From assembly GCA_038380435.1 (NCBI GenBank), contig JAWZYU010000017.1, positions 21,327,283 through 21,391,282 on the forward strand: 64,000 nt of DNA, in the 5' to 3' direction. This document shows, piece by piece, positions 10,237-22,098 of the stretch (position 1 is the first letter of the stretch; each line of letters begins with the position of its first letter). Below the pieces are notes generated by a model. It searched no databases. It saw only the letters and a list, made by a program, of their open reading frames with translations, and was not told where the DNA came from. This DNA comes from Ryuthela nishihirai. Its lineage: Eukaryota; Arthropoda; Arachnida; Araneae; Heptathelidae. The position numbers and the translations under genes were made by a program.

Positions 10237-10620
10237 GGGGCAGGGGTGGCTCAGTCGGTAGCGCGCCAGGCTCGTAATCTGTAGTTCCCAGGTTCGAGTC
10301 CCAGCTGGGTCAGCGTTGAGATTTATCTCCGCAAAATTCCCCGCCCTGCCCACGGTCAGTAGGGGACACCGATGGGTTTGGAAAGGCCGCCGTCCGTCGG
10401 ATGGGACGTTAAGCCGTGGCCAAGTGTGCGGGAGAGCCATACCCTGTGTACGTTAAAGAACACGCTGGATGGCCTTGACGGGAGGCTACCATCTGTCTTC
10501 CAACGGCTGTTCCAGTGGGTCCCCTCCCCCAACCTTCTCTGAGCCTTCGGGGTCATTGTGACCTGGCCATTTAGCCCATGGTGTGCAAAAAAGTGCCGCT
10601 CAGAGGTAAAACAACCCAAC
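10237..10620 (+). mobile_element. SINE-A copy, complete
   Basis: Full head (TGGCTCAGTCGGTAGCGCG), body and tail. CCTTACGG at 10229 and 10621 is the target-site duplication. Confidence 0.88.
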
Positions 10621-10880
10621 CCTTACGGAGCTCAGGACTCTCTTTTACCTAGCTCAGGCTTGGGGAAACTTTTTAAGTGAAGCGTTGCATAGAAAACGGA
10701 AATGGAATGTCGGGTCGACAAATGATGATCAATGATCAATAACTTACGTATATATTATAAGTGAAAGATAAACTATTTAATTTCATAAAAATTAATTGTT
10801 TTAGTGATGATTCTCTTCGCAGAAGTTCAACTTCTTGTCTTCTATAAGTTATTTTTCTTTTTGTAAATTTATTTGTTATG

Positions 10881-11461
10881 TTCCATGGCCGAGTGGTTAG
10901 CGCGCTTGGCTGGTGATCTAAGGGACCTGGGTTCGAGCCCCCGGGTAAGGCATTGATGTATGTGTCGTTTTTCTGCTGAGGTCCCGCCATCCTCACAGAC
11001 TTTCTACTTTGGCGTATAAACTGATAGGTTGGGTTGTTTTACCTCTGAGCGGCACTTTTTTGCACACCAAGGGCTAAATGGCCAGGTCACATGGACCCCG
11101 TAAGGCTCGGAGAAGGTTGGGGGAGGGGACCCACTGGAACAGCTGTTGGGAGACAGATGGTAGCCTCCCGTCAAGGCCATCCAGCGTGTTCTTTAACGTG
11201 CACAGGGTATGGCTCTCCCGCACACGAGGCAACGGCTTAACGTCCCATCCGACGGACGGCGTCCTTTCCAAACCCATCGGTGTCCCCTACTGACCGTGGG
11301 TAGGGCGGGGAATTTTTGCGGAGATAAATCTCAACGCTGAACGGCTGGGACTCGAACCTGGGAACTACAGATTACGAGCCTGGCGCGCTACCGACTGAGC
11401 CACCCCCGCCCCAAACTGACAGGCTCCTGTCAGACCTCTGTGGCAAGCAGCTGCTTGAGAG
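10881..11461 (+). mobile_element. SINE-B copy interrupted by SINE-A
   Basis: The head begins TTCCATGGCCGAGTGGTTAGCG at 10881 and the body reaches AAACTGATAGG at 11028. The body resumes at 11413 with AAACTGACAGG and continues through CAAGCAGCTGCTTGAGAGG to a TTATTATTA tail. The order of events is clear: SINE-B first, SINE-A second. Confidence 0.88.
11029..11412 (-). mobile_element. SINE-A nested in SINE-B
   Basis: Complete minus-strand copy flanked by an 11-bp duplication of SINE-B sequence (AAACTGATAGG at 11018, AAACTGACAGG at 11413). Confidence 0.9.
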
Positions 11462-12109
11462 GTATTTATTATTATTATTTTATTATTATTTGTCATCAAT
11501 AATAGCTCTTGGATCGCACAAAAAAAAAAATGGTTTCCCGTAGGTTTGTCCTAGAGAGACTGTATTATTCTAATAGAGGCTAAACACTTATTGACTCGTC
11601 CTGCCATCTAGGGGCCAATGCAAGCACACTTAAAAGTATTCGTTTAATTCTTCTTCATCCATACGAGAAAATGGAAATTAGACGAAATGCAGAATTGGAC
11701 AGATGAGAGTTCAAGCACCATTTGAATCGCCTACATTCTTTTCCTTGCAACAGGGCTCCACCTCAAAGCATCATTAAATCACGCTGGTTGCAGCATCATA
11801 GTGCTTTGCCCCGGGGCATACAAACACCCATGAATATTTATTACTTCTTGGAACATGGCCTCTGCTTTGTCATTTGAAGTCGAACAACTGAAACTTAAAG
11901 TTTCAAAGAATTTTGAAAGCCCATTCATCAGGATGCGATCGCCATTCTCGTCAGCATTTTTTCGGATATTTTTTTTTTCTTCACGATAGAAACCGAGTTC
12001 TCCTAATTTCTTTAATACGTATTTTTTGCATACATATCTTTTTGTGTTCAGTTGCGAAGGATTCATTTCGGTTGCAGCTTTTGTATTGACATAACTGGAG
12101 GTCATTTTC
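11462..12109. other. Unassigned, partly single-copy stretch
   Basis: A minus-strand open frame runs from the following SINE into 11779-12110 with a non-repetitive tail of about 90 codons. It has no motif I recognise, and it reads in from a SINE, so I do not call a gene. An A run lies at 11520-11530. Confidence 0.35.
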
Positions 12110-12118
12110 AACTCCCAC

Positions 12119-12507
12119 TGGTGGCGGGGGTGGCTCAGTCGGTAGCGCGCCTGGCTCGTAATCTGTAGTTCCCAGGTTCGAGTCCCAGCTGGGTCAGCGT
12201 TGAGATTTATCTCCGCAAAATTCCCCGCCCTGCCCACGGTCAGTAGGGGACACCGATTGGGCTTGGAAATGCCGCCGTCCGTCGGATGGGACGTTAAGCC
12301 GTGGCCCCGTGTGCGGGAGAGCCATACCCTGTGCACGTTAAAGAACACGCTGGATGGCCTTGACGGGAGGCTACCATCTGTCTCCCAACAGCTGTTCCAG
12401 TGGGTCTCCTCCCCCAACCTTCTCTGAGCCTTCGGGGTCCATGTGACCTGGCCATTTAGCCCATGGTGTGCAAAAAAGTGCCGCTCAGAGGTAAAACAAA
12501 CCCAACC
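12119..12507 (+). mobile_element. SINE-A copy, complete
   Basis: Intact A and B boxes. The 9-bp duplication AACTCCCAC lies at 12110-12118 and 12508-12516. Confidence 0.9.
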
Positions 12508-12890
12508 AACTCCCACAATCCATGCACGTGCAGGTTCTTGTCCACTTGGATAGCCACGAGCCTGGACTTCTGTCGAAATAAAAAAAAAATAAGGGGGAGG
12601 GGGACGGGGGAAAGAAGAAATTTTAAATATATGCAAAGTCTAAGTGATTTAATATATACAACATTTAACTGTAAGCTGTTTAGCTTAAAATGATTAAAAT
12701 GAAATAATCTATATATTAAGACTTTATTAAAATATTATTGAATATTTTAAAATTCATTTTAAACTTTTATAAATAAATAGCAACCAATTGAATGGTTCTG
12801 ATTTTTCACACTCTGTGCTTCATAAATCTCAGTGGCGGTATAACTAAGATTTATATTTAGATAGGCTTTAATTTAAAAAAAAAAAATTTT

Positions 12891-12963
12891 CCCCCACGAG
12901 GGGGGATTATGAACCCACGGCTCTAGGTAACATGCCTATTATGCTACCACTACACCACCAATG
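12891..12963 (-). pseudogene. tRNA-like fragment (Gly/Asp-type A box)
   Basis: On the minus strand a 73-bp segment begins CCATTGGTGGTGTAGTGGTA, a Gly- or Asp-like D-arm with a good A box. It ends with GGGTTCATAATCC, a B box with one extra base. The two ends do not pair as an acceptor stem, so this is a tRNA pseudogene or the head of another SINE, not a functional tRNA. It lies in an AT-rich stretch with no recognised body. Confidence 0.45.
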
Positions 12964-13118
12964 GCTAACCTTTTCTCACCTTGTGTGACCTTATAAACTT
13001 TCCGGATTTTTTTTTTTTAATTTGATTCGCACAGTGGCGCCATCTATCCGGGAAGTGGACAACTCTGTTGCCTCATACAGATGGAATTAATATTTGTCAC
13101 TCACGCTCATGGCGTTAA

Positions 13119-13292
13119 ATCAATAAATCAGCAGTAAAGAATCACAGGATATGTCCTGTAGACATGGAACTCATGAAATAATAAGCTGAAAAAACTCCCA
13201 CTCACCACAAAAACCAATTTTTTTTTTCAGCTTATTATTTCATGAGCTCCATGTCTACCGGACATATCCTGTGATTCTTTACTATTGATTTA
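13119..13292. mobile_element. Foldback element (hairpin with arms of about 70 bp)
   Basis: The left arm carries AGTAAAGAATCACAGGATAT, GACATGGAACTCATGAAAT and AATAAGCTGAAAAAA. The right arm carries the matching inverted sequence from TTTTTTTCAGCTTATTATTT to ATCCTGTGATTCTTTACT, with a few mismatches. The loop is about 24 bp (CTCCCACTCACC...). It has no coding capacity. The family is unknown to me; only one copy was seen here. Confidence 0.8.
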
Positions 13293-13502
13293 ATTTTTTC
13301 AGAGGGTCGGAGAAGTAATGGAGGTTCATTTGTAGGAAAGCAGATTGATCGTCAGTCGTTCCGCTTGCACCTGATGAGTCGAAGATTTCTCTTTACTCTT
13401 GAAGCCTTCTTGAGGGGAAGTTTTTCAATTGGTGTTATACATAGCAGATAAATAAATTAGTTTTCAAGCAGCTGCTTGCCGTATAAGTTTCATCACAGAG
13501 GT

Positions 13503-13847
13503 TGGTTGGTTGTTTTACCTCTGAGCGGCACTGTTTTGCACACCATGGGCTAAATGGCCAGGTCACATGGACCCCGAAGGCTCAGAGAAGGCTGGGGAGG
13601 GGACCCACTGGAACAGCTGTTGGGAGACAGATGGTAGCCTCCCGTCAAGGCCATCCAGCGTGTTCTTTAACGTGCACAGGGTATGGCTCTCCCGCACACG
13701 GAGCCACGGCTTAACGTCCATCCCTGACCGTGGGCAGGGCGGGGGAATTTTGCGGAGATAAATCTCAACGCTGACCCAGCTGGGACTCGAACCTGGGAAC
13801 TACAGATTACGAGCCTGGCGCGCTACCGACTGAGCCACCCTCGCCCC
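13503..13847 (-). mobile_element. SINE-A copy with a small internal deletion
   Basis: About 35 bp are missing around 13718, where GTCCATCC joins CTGACCGTGGG. The duplication CATCACAGAGG (13492) and CATCATAGAGG (13848) flanks it. The target contains a short SINE-B tail motif (CAAGCAGCTGCTTGCC at 13466). Confidence 0.85.
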
Positions 13848-13858
13848 CATCATAGAGG

Positions 13859-14227
13859 AGATCTGTGAGGAATGCGAGATCTCAGCAAAAAAAGGTTAAC
13901 ACGGAAACCTTCATGTCATCTTCTAAGCCAGGTCCCTTTGATCGTTGTCCAAAGGCGCTAATCATTCGGTTACTGAAACAATTGCGATATTTTTTTCGAT
14001 AATCCTTTTCTCAACGAACCAGTTTAAGACCAAGTCTTAAATTTGAGTCGTCTGAGCTATTTACTATCTTTAATAGGTAAACAGGTTATCGATATTGTTT
14101 AGGTATCCCTAAGTGTTTCAATATTGTTAAATTGAAAAAGTCGATATAGTGCAGATACTTAGGAATCATCGAACAATTAGGGAATTTTCCTAACCCCCCC
14201 CCCCTCCCTGGAGTCTATAGGAGGGAG
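13859..14227. other. Unassigned stretch
   Basis: No recognised feature; contains a short C run near 14195. Confidence 0.35.
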
Positions 14228-14962
14228 ATCGTCTCACTCAGTCGCACCACCAGGCTTCTGATCTGATGTCCGAGTCCCAAATGGGGCGGGGGTGGCTCAG
14301 TCGGTAGCGCGCCAGGCTCGTAATCTGTACTTCCCTAGTTCGAGTCCCAGCTGGGTCAGCGTTGAGATTTATCTCCGCAAAAATTCCCCGCCCTGCCCAC
14401 GGTCAGTAGGGGACACCGATGGGCTTGGAAAGGCCACCGTCCGTCGGATGGGACGTTAAGCCGTGGTTCCGTGTACGGGAGAGACATACCCTGTGCACGT
14501 TAAAGAACACGCTGGATGGCCTTGACTGGAGGCTACCATCTGTCTCCCAATAGCTGTTCCAGTGGGTCTCCTTCCCCAACCTTCTCTGAGCCTTCGAAGT
14601 CCTTGTGACCTGACCATTTAGCCCATGGTGTGCAAAAAAAGTGTCGCTCAGATGTAAAACAACCCAACCCAACCCGAGTCCCAATTGGGATTTTCTCCTT
14701 CAACCTCCATTATTCTCTCCTCTGTGAGAAAGAGGGACACCAGTAGGTTTGGAAAGACTACCATCCATCAGAAAGAACGTTAAACCGTGATTGCTTGATC
14801 AGGAGAGCTATGTGCATGTTGAAGTATACGTTGCATGGCCTTGATGAGAAGTTTCCATTACTATCCTAACAATTATCCACATCCAACTCTGAGCCTTTGG
14901 GGTCCTTGTGACTTGAAGATTTTGCGCATTCTCTAACCGAAGGTGCTCCTCCGAGGTAAAAC
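14228..14962 (+). mobile_element. Old SINE-A split by a younger SINE-A
   Basis: The diverged head lies at 14228-14279 and the diverged body and tail at 14684-14962 (GAACGTTAAACCGTGATTGC, GCCTTTGGGGTCCTTGTGAC). It is interrupted exactly at the B-box region. Confidence 0.75.
14280..14673 (+). mobile_element. Young SINE-A inserted into an older SINE-A
   Basis: Complete copy. CCGAGTCCCA at 14270-14279 and 14674-14683 is the target-site duplication, derived from the host copy's B box. Confidence 0.88.
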
Positions 14963-15183
14963 GCCATTCCGACATAATCATCCATTGTAGCAATCCTCAG
15001 CAAAATCGGAGGATGAAATTCTTTGTCCGCTTAATGCTTTTCTCGAATATTCTCGATCATCCAACGATTTCTTCTCCCCCCGTCACTTTCGTAAATACAG
15101 AGGATGCCTGAAAAATATCTTACGCATTTTATAGAACAATGTTTTTCGTGCTAATGAAGATAGCATATAGTATGCAATGTAGT

Positions 15184-15249
15184 GGGTTGGGCTTTTTTGC
15201 CTCTGAGCGGAACTTTTTTCCACACCATGGGCTAAATGGCCAGGTCACA
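15184..15249 (-). mobile_element. SINE-A tail fragment at the edge of the 66-bp satellite
   Basis: GGGTTGGGCTTTTTTGCCTC to GGCCAGGTCACA matches the 3' end of SINE-A in reverse and stops abruptly where the satellite begins. No continuation of this SINE was found at the far end near 21023. Confidence 0.75.
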
Positions 15250-18200
15250 ACGAAATCAACTGACTTAATTCATCTCTAAGGAATGAGATGCAAGAAGTTG
15301 TTAGCTAAGCATTCAACGAAATGAAGTTGCGCAATTCGTCTCTAAGGAATGAGATGCAAGAAGTTGTAAGCTAAGCATTCAACGAAATGAAGTGGCTCAA
15401 TTCGTCTCTAAGGAATGGGATGCAAGAAGTTGTTAGCTAAGCATTCAACGAAATGAAGTGTCTCAATTCGTCTCTAAGGAATGAGATGCAAGAAGTTGTT
15501 AGCTAAGCATTCAACGAAATGAAGTGGCTCAATTCGTCTCTAATGAATGGGATGCAAGATGTTGTTAGCTAAGCATTCAACGAAATGAAGTGGCTGAATT
15601 CGTCTCTAAGAACTGGGATGCAAGAAGTTGTTAGCTAAGCACTCAACGAAAGGAAGTGGCTCAATTCATCTCTAAGGAATGGGATTCAAGAAGTTGTTAG
15701 CTTAGCATTCAACGAAAGGAAGTGGCTCAATTAATCTCTAAGGAGTGGGATTCAAGAAGTTGTTAGCTTAGCATTCAACGAAATGAAATGGTTCAATTCA
15801 TCTCTAAAGAATGGGATGCAAGAAGTTGTTAGTTAAGCATTCAACGAAAGGAAGTGGCTCAATTCGTCTATAAGAAATGGGATGCAAGAAGTTGTTAGCT
15901 TAGCATTCAACGAAATGAAGTTGCTCAATTAATCTCTAAGGAATGGGATGCAAGAAGTTCTTAGCTAAGCATTGAACGAAATGAAGTGGCACAATTCATG
16001 TCTAAGAAATGGGATGCAAGAAGTTGTTAGCAAAGCATTCAACGAAATGAAGTTGCTCATTTCGTCTCTAAGGAATGAGATGCAAGACGTTGTTAGCTCA
16101 GCATTCAACGAAATGAAATTGCTCAATTCATCTCTAAGGAATGGGATGCAAGAAGTTGTTAGCTAACCATTGAACGAAAGAAGCGGCTCAATTCATCCCT
16201 AAGGAATGGGATGCAAGAAGTTGTTAGCTGAGCACTCAACGAAATGAAGTGGCTCAATTCATCTCTAAGGAATGGGATGCAAGAAGTTGTTAGCTAAGCA
16301 TTCAACGAAATGAAGTTGCTCAATTAATCTCTAAGGAATGGGATGCAAGAAGTTCTTAGCTAAGCATTGAACGAAATGAAGTGACTCAATTCATGTCTAA
16401 GGAATGGGATGCAAGAAGTTGTTAGCTAAGCATTCAACGAAATGAAGTGACTCAATTCATCTCTAAGGAATGAGATGCAAGACGTTGTTAGCTTAGCATT
16501 CAACGAAATGAAATTGCTCAATTCATCTCTAAGGAATGGGATGCAAGAAGTTGTTAGCTAACCATTGAACGAAAGAAGCGGCTCAATTCATCCCTAAGGA
16601 ATGAGATGCAAGAAGTTGTTAGCTGAGCACTCAACGAAATGAAGTGGCTCAATTCATCTCTAAGGAATGGGATGCAAGAAGTTGTTAGCTAAGCATTCAA
16701 CGAAATGAAGTTGCTAAATCTATCTCTAAGGAATGAGATGCAAGAAGTTCTTAGCTAAGCATTCAACGAAATGAAGTTGCTCAATTAATCTCTAAGGAAT
16801 GGAATGCAAGAAGTTCTTAGCTAAGCATTGAACGAAATGAAGTGGCTCAATTCATGTCTAAGGAATGGGATGCAAGAAGTTGTTAGCTAAGCATTGAACG
16901 AAATGAAGTGGCTCAATTCATGTCTAAGGAATGAGATGCAAGAAGTTGTTAGCTAAGCATTCAACGAAATGAAGTTGCTCAATTCGTCTCTAAGGAATGA
17001 GATGCAAGAAGTTGTTAGCAAAGCATTCAACGAAATGAAGTTGTTCAATTCGTCTCTAAGGAATGAGATGCAAGAAGTTGTTAGCTAAGCCCTTAGCGAA
17101 ATGAAGTGGCTCAATTCATGTCTAAGGAATGGGATGCAAGAAGTTGTTAGCTAAGCATTCAACGAAATGAAATGGTTCAATTCATCTCTAAGGAATGGGA
17201 TGCAAGGACTTCATAGCTAACCTTTGAACGAAAGAAGTGGCTCAATTCATCTCTAAGGAATGGGATGCAGAAGTTGTTAGCTAAGCATTGAACGAAATGA
17301 AATGGTTCAATTCATCTCTAAGGAATGGGATGCAAGAATTTGTTAGCTAAGCATTGAACGAAATGAAGTGGCTCAATTCATGTCTAAGAAATGGGATGCA
17401 AGAAGTTGTTAGCTAAGCATTCAACGAAATGAAGTTGCTCAATTCATCTCTAAGGAATGAGATGCAAGAAGTTGTTAGCTAAGCATTCAACGAAATGACG
17501 TTGCTCAATTCATCTCTAAGGAATGGGATGCAAGAAGTTGTTAGCTAACCATTGAACGAAAGAAGTGGCTCAATTCATCTCTAAGGAATGAGATGCAAGA
17601 AGTTGTTACCTAAGCACTGAACGAAAGGAAGTGGCTCAATTCATCTCTAAGGAATGGGATTCAAGAAGTTGTTAGCTTAGCATTCAACGAAAGGAAGTGG
17701 CTCAATTAATCTCTAAGGAGTGGGATTCAAGAAGTTGTTAGCTTAGCATTCAACGAAATGAAATGGTTCAATTCATCTCTAAAGAATGGGATGCAAGAAG
17801 TTGTTAGTTAAGCATTAAACGAAAGGAAGTGGCTCAATTCGTCTATAAGAAATGGGATTCAAGAAGTTGTTAGCTTAGCATTCAACGAAATAAAGTTGCT
17901 CAATTAATCTCTAAGGAATGGGATGCAAGAAGTTCTTAGCTAAGCATTGGACGAAATGAAGTGGCACAATTCATGTCTAAGAAATGGGATGCAAGAAGTT
18001 GTTAGCAAAGCATTCAACGAAATGAAGTTGCTCATTTCGTCTCTAAGGAATGAGATGCAAGACGTTGTTAGCTTAGCATTCAACGAAATGAAATTGCTCA
18101 ATTCATCTCTAAGGAATGGGATGCAAGAAGTTGTTAGCTAACCATTGAACGAAAGAAGCGGCTCAATTCATCCCTAAGGAATGGGATGCAAGAAGTTGTT

Positions 18201-21023
18201 AGCTGAGCACTCAACGAAATGAAGTGGCTCAATTCATCTCTAAGGAATGGGATGCAAGAAGTTGTTAGCTAAGCATTCAACGAAATGAAGTTGCTCAATT
18301 CGTCTCTAAGGATTGAGATGCAAAACGTTGTTAGCTAAGCATTCAACGAAATCAAATTGCTCAATTCATCTCTAAGGAATGGGATGCAAGAAGTTGTTAG
18401 CTAACCATTGAACGAAAGAAGTGGCTCAATTCATCTCTAAGGAATGGGATGAAAGAAGTTTTTAGCTGAGCACTCAACGAAATGAAGTTTTTCAATTCAT
18501 CTCTAAGGAATGGGATGCAAGAAGTTGTTAGCTAAGCATTCAACGAAATGAAGTTGCTCAATTAATCTCTAAGGAATGGAATGCAAGAAGTTCTTAGCTA
18601 AGCATTGAACGAAAGAAGCGGCTCAATTCATCCCTAAGGAATGGGATGCAAGAAGTTGTTAGCTGAGCACTCAACGAAATGAAGTGGCTCAATTCATGTC
18701 TAAGGAATGAGATGCAAGAAGTTGTTAGCTAAGCATTCAACGAAATGAGGTTGCTCAATTCGTCTCTAAGGAATGAGATGCAAGAAGTTGTTAGCTAAGC
18801 ACTTAGCGAAATGAAGTGGCTCAATTCATGTCTAAGGAATGGGATGAAAGAAGTTTTTAGCTGAGCACTCAACGAAATGAAGTTTTTCAATTCATCTCTA
18901 AGGAATGGGATGCAAGAAGTTGTTAGCTAAGCATTGAACGAAATGAAGTTGCTCAATTAATCTCTAAGGAATGGAATGCAAGAAGTTCTTAGCTAAGCAT
19001 TGAACGAAATGAAGTGGCTCAATTCATGTCTAAGGAATGGGATGCAAGAAGTTGTTAGCTAAGCATTGAACGAAATGAAGTGGCTCAATTCATGTCTAAG
19101 GCATGAGATGCAAGAAGTTGTTAGCTAAGCATTCAACGAAATGAAGTTGCTCAATTCGTCTCTAAGGAATGAGATGCAAGAAGTTGTTAGCTAAGCACTT
19201 AGCGAAATGAAGTGGCTCAATTCATGTCTAAGGAAAGGGATGCAAGAAGTTGTTAGCTAAGCATTGAACGAAATGAAATGGTTCAATTCATCTCTAAGGA
19301 ATGGGATGCAAGGAGTTCATAGCTAACCATTGAACGAAAGAAGTGGCTCAATTCATCTCTAAGGAATGGGATGAAGAAGTTGTTAGCTAACGTTGTTAGC
19401 AGACGATGTTAGCTTAGCATTGAACGAAATGAAATGGTTCAATTCATCTCTAAGGAATGGGATGCAAGAATTTGTTAGCTAAGCATTGAACGAAATGAAG
19501 TGGCTCAATTCATGTCTAAGGAATGGGATGCAAGAAGTTGTTAGCTAAGCATTCAACGAAATGAAGTTGCTCAATTCATCTGTAAGGAATGAGATGCAAG
19601 AAGTTGTTAGCTAAGCATTCAACGAAATGAAGTTGCTCAATTCATCTCTAAGGAATGGGATGCAAGAAGTTGTTAGCTAACCATTGAACGAAAGAAGTGG
19701 CTCAATTCATCTCTAAGGAATGGGATGCAAGAAGTTGTTAGCTGAGCACTCAACGAAATGAAGTGGCTCAATTCATCTCTAAGGAATGGGATGCAAGAAG
19801 TTGTTAGCTAAGCATTGAACGAAATGAAGTGGCTCAATTCATGTCTAAGGAATGGGATGCAAGAAATTGTTAGCTAAGCACTAAACGAAATGAAGTTGCT
19901 CAATTAATCTCTAAGGAATGGGATGCAAGAAGTTGTTAGCTTAGCATTCAACGAAATGAAGTGGCTGAATTCATGTCTAAGGAATGGGATGCAAGACGTT
20001 GTTAGCTAAGCATTCAACGAAATGAAATGGTTCAATTCATCTCTAAGGAATGGGATGCAAGAAGTTGATAGCTAACCATTGAACGAAAGAAGTGGCTCAA
20101 TTCATCTCTATGGAATGGGATGCAAAAGTTGTTAGCTAAGCACTCAACGAAATGAAGTGGCTCAATTCATCTCTAAGGAATGGGATGCAAGAAGTTCTTA
20201 GCTAAGCATTGAACGAAATGAAGTGGCTCAATTCATCTCTGAGGAATGGGATGCAAGAAGTTCTTAGCTAAGCATTCAACGAAATGAAGTGACTCAATTC
20301 GTCTCTAAGGAATGAGATGCAAGACGTTGTTAGCTTAGCATTCAACGAAATGAAATTGCTCAATTCATCTCTAAGGAATGGGATGCAAGAAGTTGTTAGC
20401 AAGCACTCAAAGAAATCGAGTTGCTCAATTCGTCTCTAAGGAATGAGATGCAAGAAGATGTTAGCTAAGCATTCAACGAAATGAAGTGGCTCAATTCGTC
20501 TCTAAGGAATGGGATGCAAGAAGTTTTTAGCTAAGCATTCAACGAAATGAAATGGCTCAATTCGTCTCTGAGGAATGGGATGCAAGAAGTTGTTAGCTAA
20601 GCATTCAACGAAATGAAGTTGCTCAATTCATCTCTAAGGAATGAGATGCAAGAAGTTGTTAGCTAAGCATTCAATGAAATGAAGTGGCTCAATTCGTCTC
20701 TAAGGAATGGGATGCAAGAAGTTGTTAGCTAAGCATTCAACGAAATGAAGTGGCTCAATTCGTCTCTAAGGAATGGGATGCAAAAAGTTGTTAGCTAAGC
20801 ATTCAACGAAATGAAGTGGCTCAATTCGTCTCTAAGGAATGAGATGTAAGAAGTTGCTAGCTAAGCATTCAACGAAATGAAGTTGCTCAATTCATCTCTA
20901 AGGAATGAGATGCAAGAAGGTGTTAGCTAAGCCCTTAGCGAAATGAAGTGGCTCAATTCATGTCTAAGGAATGGGATGCAAGAAGTTGTTAGCTAAGCAC
21001 TCAACGAAATGAAGTGGCTCAAT
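15250..21023. repeat. 66-bp satellite array, about 87 copies
   Basis: The unit is about 66 bp, with the core AACGAAATGAAGTGGCTCAA, TTCATCTCTAAGGAATGGGA and TGCAAGAAGTTGTTAGCTAA. Variant units are interspersed: a 64-65 bp form with GAACGAAAGAAGCGGC, a CTTAGCGAAATG form, and GACGTTGTT in place of GAAGTTGTT. Some units lack the in-frame TAA and so give short open frames. There is higher-order structure: about 15640-16310 matches about 17615-18285 nearly base for base, an offset of 1975 bp or roughly 30 units. One rearranged unit with a doubled GTTAGC block lies near 19385. Confidence 0.95.
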
Positions 21024-21480
21024 AGGCTGAGATGTTTCCACGAGATCTTGGGTTCGACATTCACTCTGCCGAAACCCCATTCTTTCAGATAATCTTTTTA
21101 TACTTGTAACGCCGTTGTAAGGCAGCATGACGTCATTACCCATTAAACGCTGTTGTTCAAAGTGTAACTTCTTTCATGGCCTAAGTTGCCCTGGCGCCAT
21201 AAAATGCCAAACTACAAATCTTGTGTTATTTTATTTTGAACTACCTTTTAAAGAGGACAGTCGACTCAAAATCATTGAATAATATTCTCAAAGTATGAAA
21301 TGTTAAAGAAAATAGAATTTGCTGTGTAAGATATTCTTCCCACTAAACAGAGGGAATTTCGATTCCTTGCACAAAGCAATTCCCGTGTCACGGCGTTGCA
21401 TTGAGAATCCACAGCCCAGTTTGATAACCATTAGGCCATATCGGACGCTGTACCGTAAGAAATCAGATCACCTTCTTAAA
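21024..21480. other. Unassigned stretch after the satellite
   Basis: CTTGGGTTCGACATTC near 21047 looks like a pol III B box, but no A box or tRNA-like fold accompanies it. The rest is unassigned. Confidence 0.35.
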
Positions 21481-21662
21481 GTCCCAATAACTGAGTGATT
21501 AGCGTGCTTGGCTGGAAAGTAAAAGGACGGGGATTCAGACCCAGATAAGGCGTGAATATTTCCATGTTGTCTTTCTGCTGAGATCTCTCTTATCGTACAG
21601 ATCTTCTCTCTGACCTATTATACTAACAGGCTCCTGTCAAATCTTCGTGGCAAGCATCTGCT
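21481..21662 (+). mobile_element. Old, diverged SINE-B copy
   Basis: ACTGAGTGATTAGCGTGCTT, TTTCTGCTGAGATC, AACAGGCTCCTGTCAAATC and GGCAAGCATCTGCTTC follow the SINE-B order with many changes. Confidence 0.7.
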
Positions 21663-21780
21663 TCAGAAATATGTTTTCTGTCAAATTTTATACATTATTC
21701 CTACTTAATCATTGCAATATCTCGTCATATAACACCTTTCTGATTTTTGCAACTGAAACCAAACGATTTTCTGCTGTTCT

Positions 21781-21902
21781 TCTCGGGACACCAGGCGGCG
21801 CAGCGCTTGCATCATCATCAGAGCGCGTCGCCATCTTCTTTGTTGTGTGTCACGGCGGCGCATTCGGGAGCAGCAGAGGCAGCTTCAACTGGAGCAAGCA
21901 GC
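21781..21902 (+). promoter_or_regulatory. GC-rich promoter and 5' UTR region of the 21903 exon
   Basis: The base composition changes sharply here to GC- and CpG-rich (GGCGGCGCAGCGC, GAGCGCGTCG) against AT-rich surroundings. CGCCATCTT at 21829-21837 is the reverse of AAGATGGCG, the YY1-type element often found just after animal transcription starts. The start site is inferred to be near 21800-21830; no TATA box is evident. Confidence 0.5.
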
Positions 21903-22098
21903 ATGGCGTGGCTGCCGAGTGGAAGAAGGCTGCATCTGACGGTGCTTGCGCTGGGGCTCGCTGGGCTCCTCTGTTCGGCTTCCCCGCCTAGAAGAGACGA
22001 AGCCGACGGTGAGACGACGACGACTTCCGATTCTGCAGCATCAGCGGCAACACCCGAAGATGAAAGCTTGCTCTGGGATGACGGCTTTGATCTCGATG
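21903..22098 (+). CDS. First coding exon of a secreted or membrane protein (partial)
   Basis: I do not recognise the family. Translation starts at 21903 in a good context (CAGCAGCATGG) and gives 65 residues before a strong splice donor, GATG|GTGAGT, at 22098/22099, leaving phase 1. Residues 1-27 look like a signal peptide: a basic stretch (SGRRLH), a hydrophobic core (LTVLALGLAGLLC) and a plausible cleavage after Ser-Ala-Ser. The mature part is acidic and Ser/Thr-rich (DGETTTTSDSAAS) and ends EDESLLWDDGFDLDG, a low-complexity linker rather than a folded domain. Reading through the donor meets a stop at 22104, as expected for an intron. The same frame is open upstream to 21747, but the context and composition favour 21903. 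No second exon was recognised downstream, so the intron may exceed 40 kb. The role is unknown beyond probable entry into the secretory pathway. Confidence 0.65.

Noticed and set aside
11779..12636. 285-codon minus-strand frame as a gene
   Set aside because: About half of it is SINE-A antisense. The remaining 90-100 codons have no motif, and the apparent length depends on SINE read-through.
15972..18141. Two 64-codon frames with a 22-residue repeat in the 66-bp array
   Set aside because: Most units have an in-frame TAA; these two are chance runs, and they are copies of each other by the 1975-bp duplication.
15250..21023. CRISPR array
   Set aside because: The 66-bp units are continuous with no unique spacers, and the sequence context is eukaryotic.
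21047..21060. B box (GGTTCGACATTC) as part of a tRNA or SINE
   Set aside because: No A box at the right distance and no tRNA-like fold.
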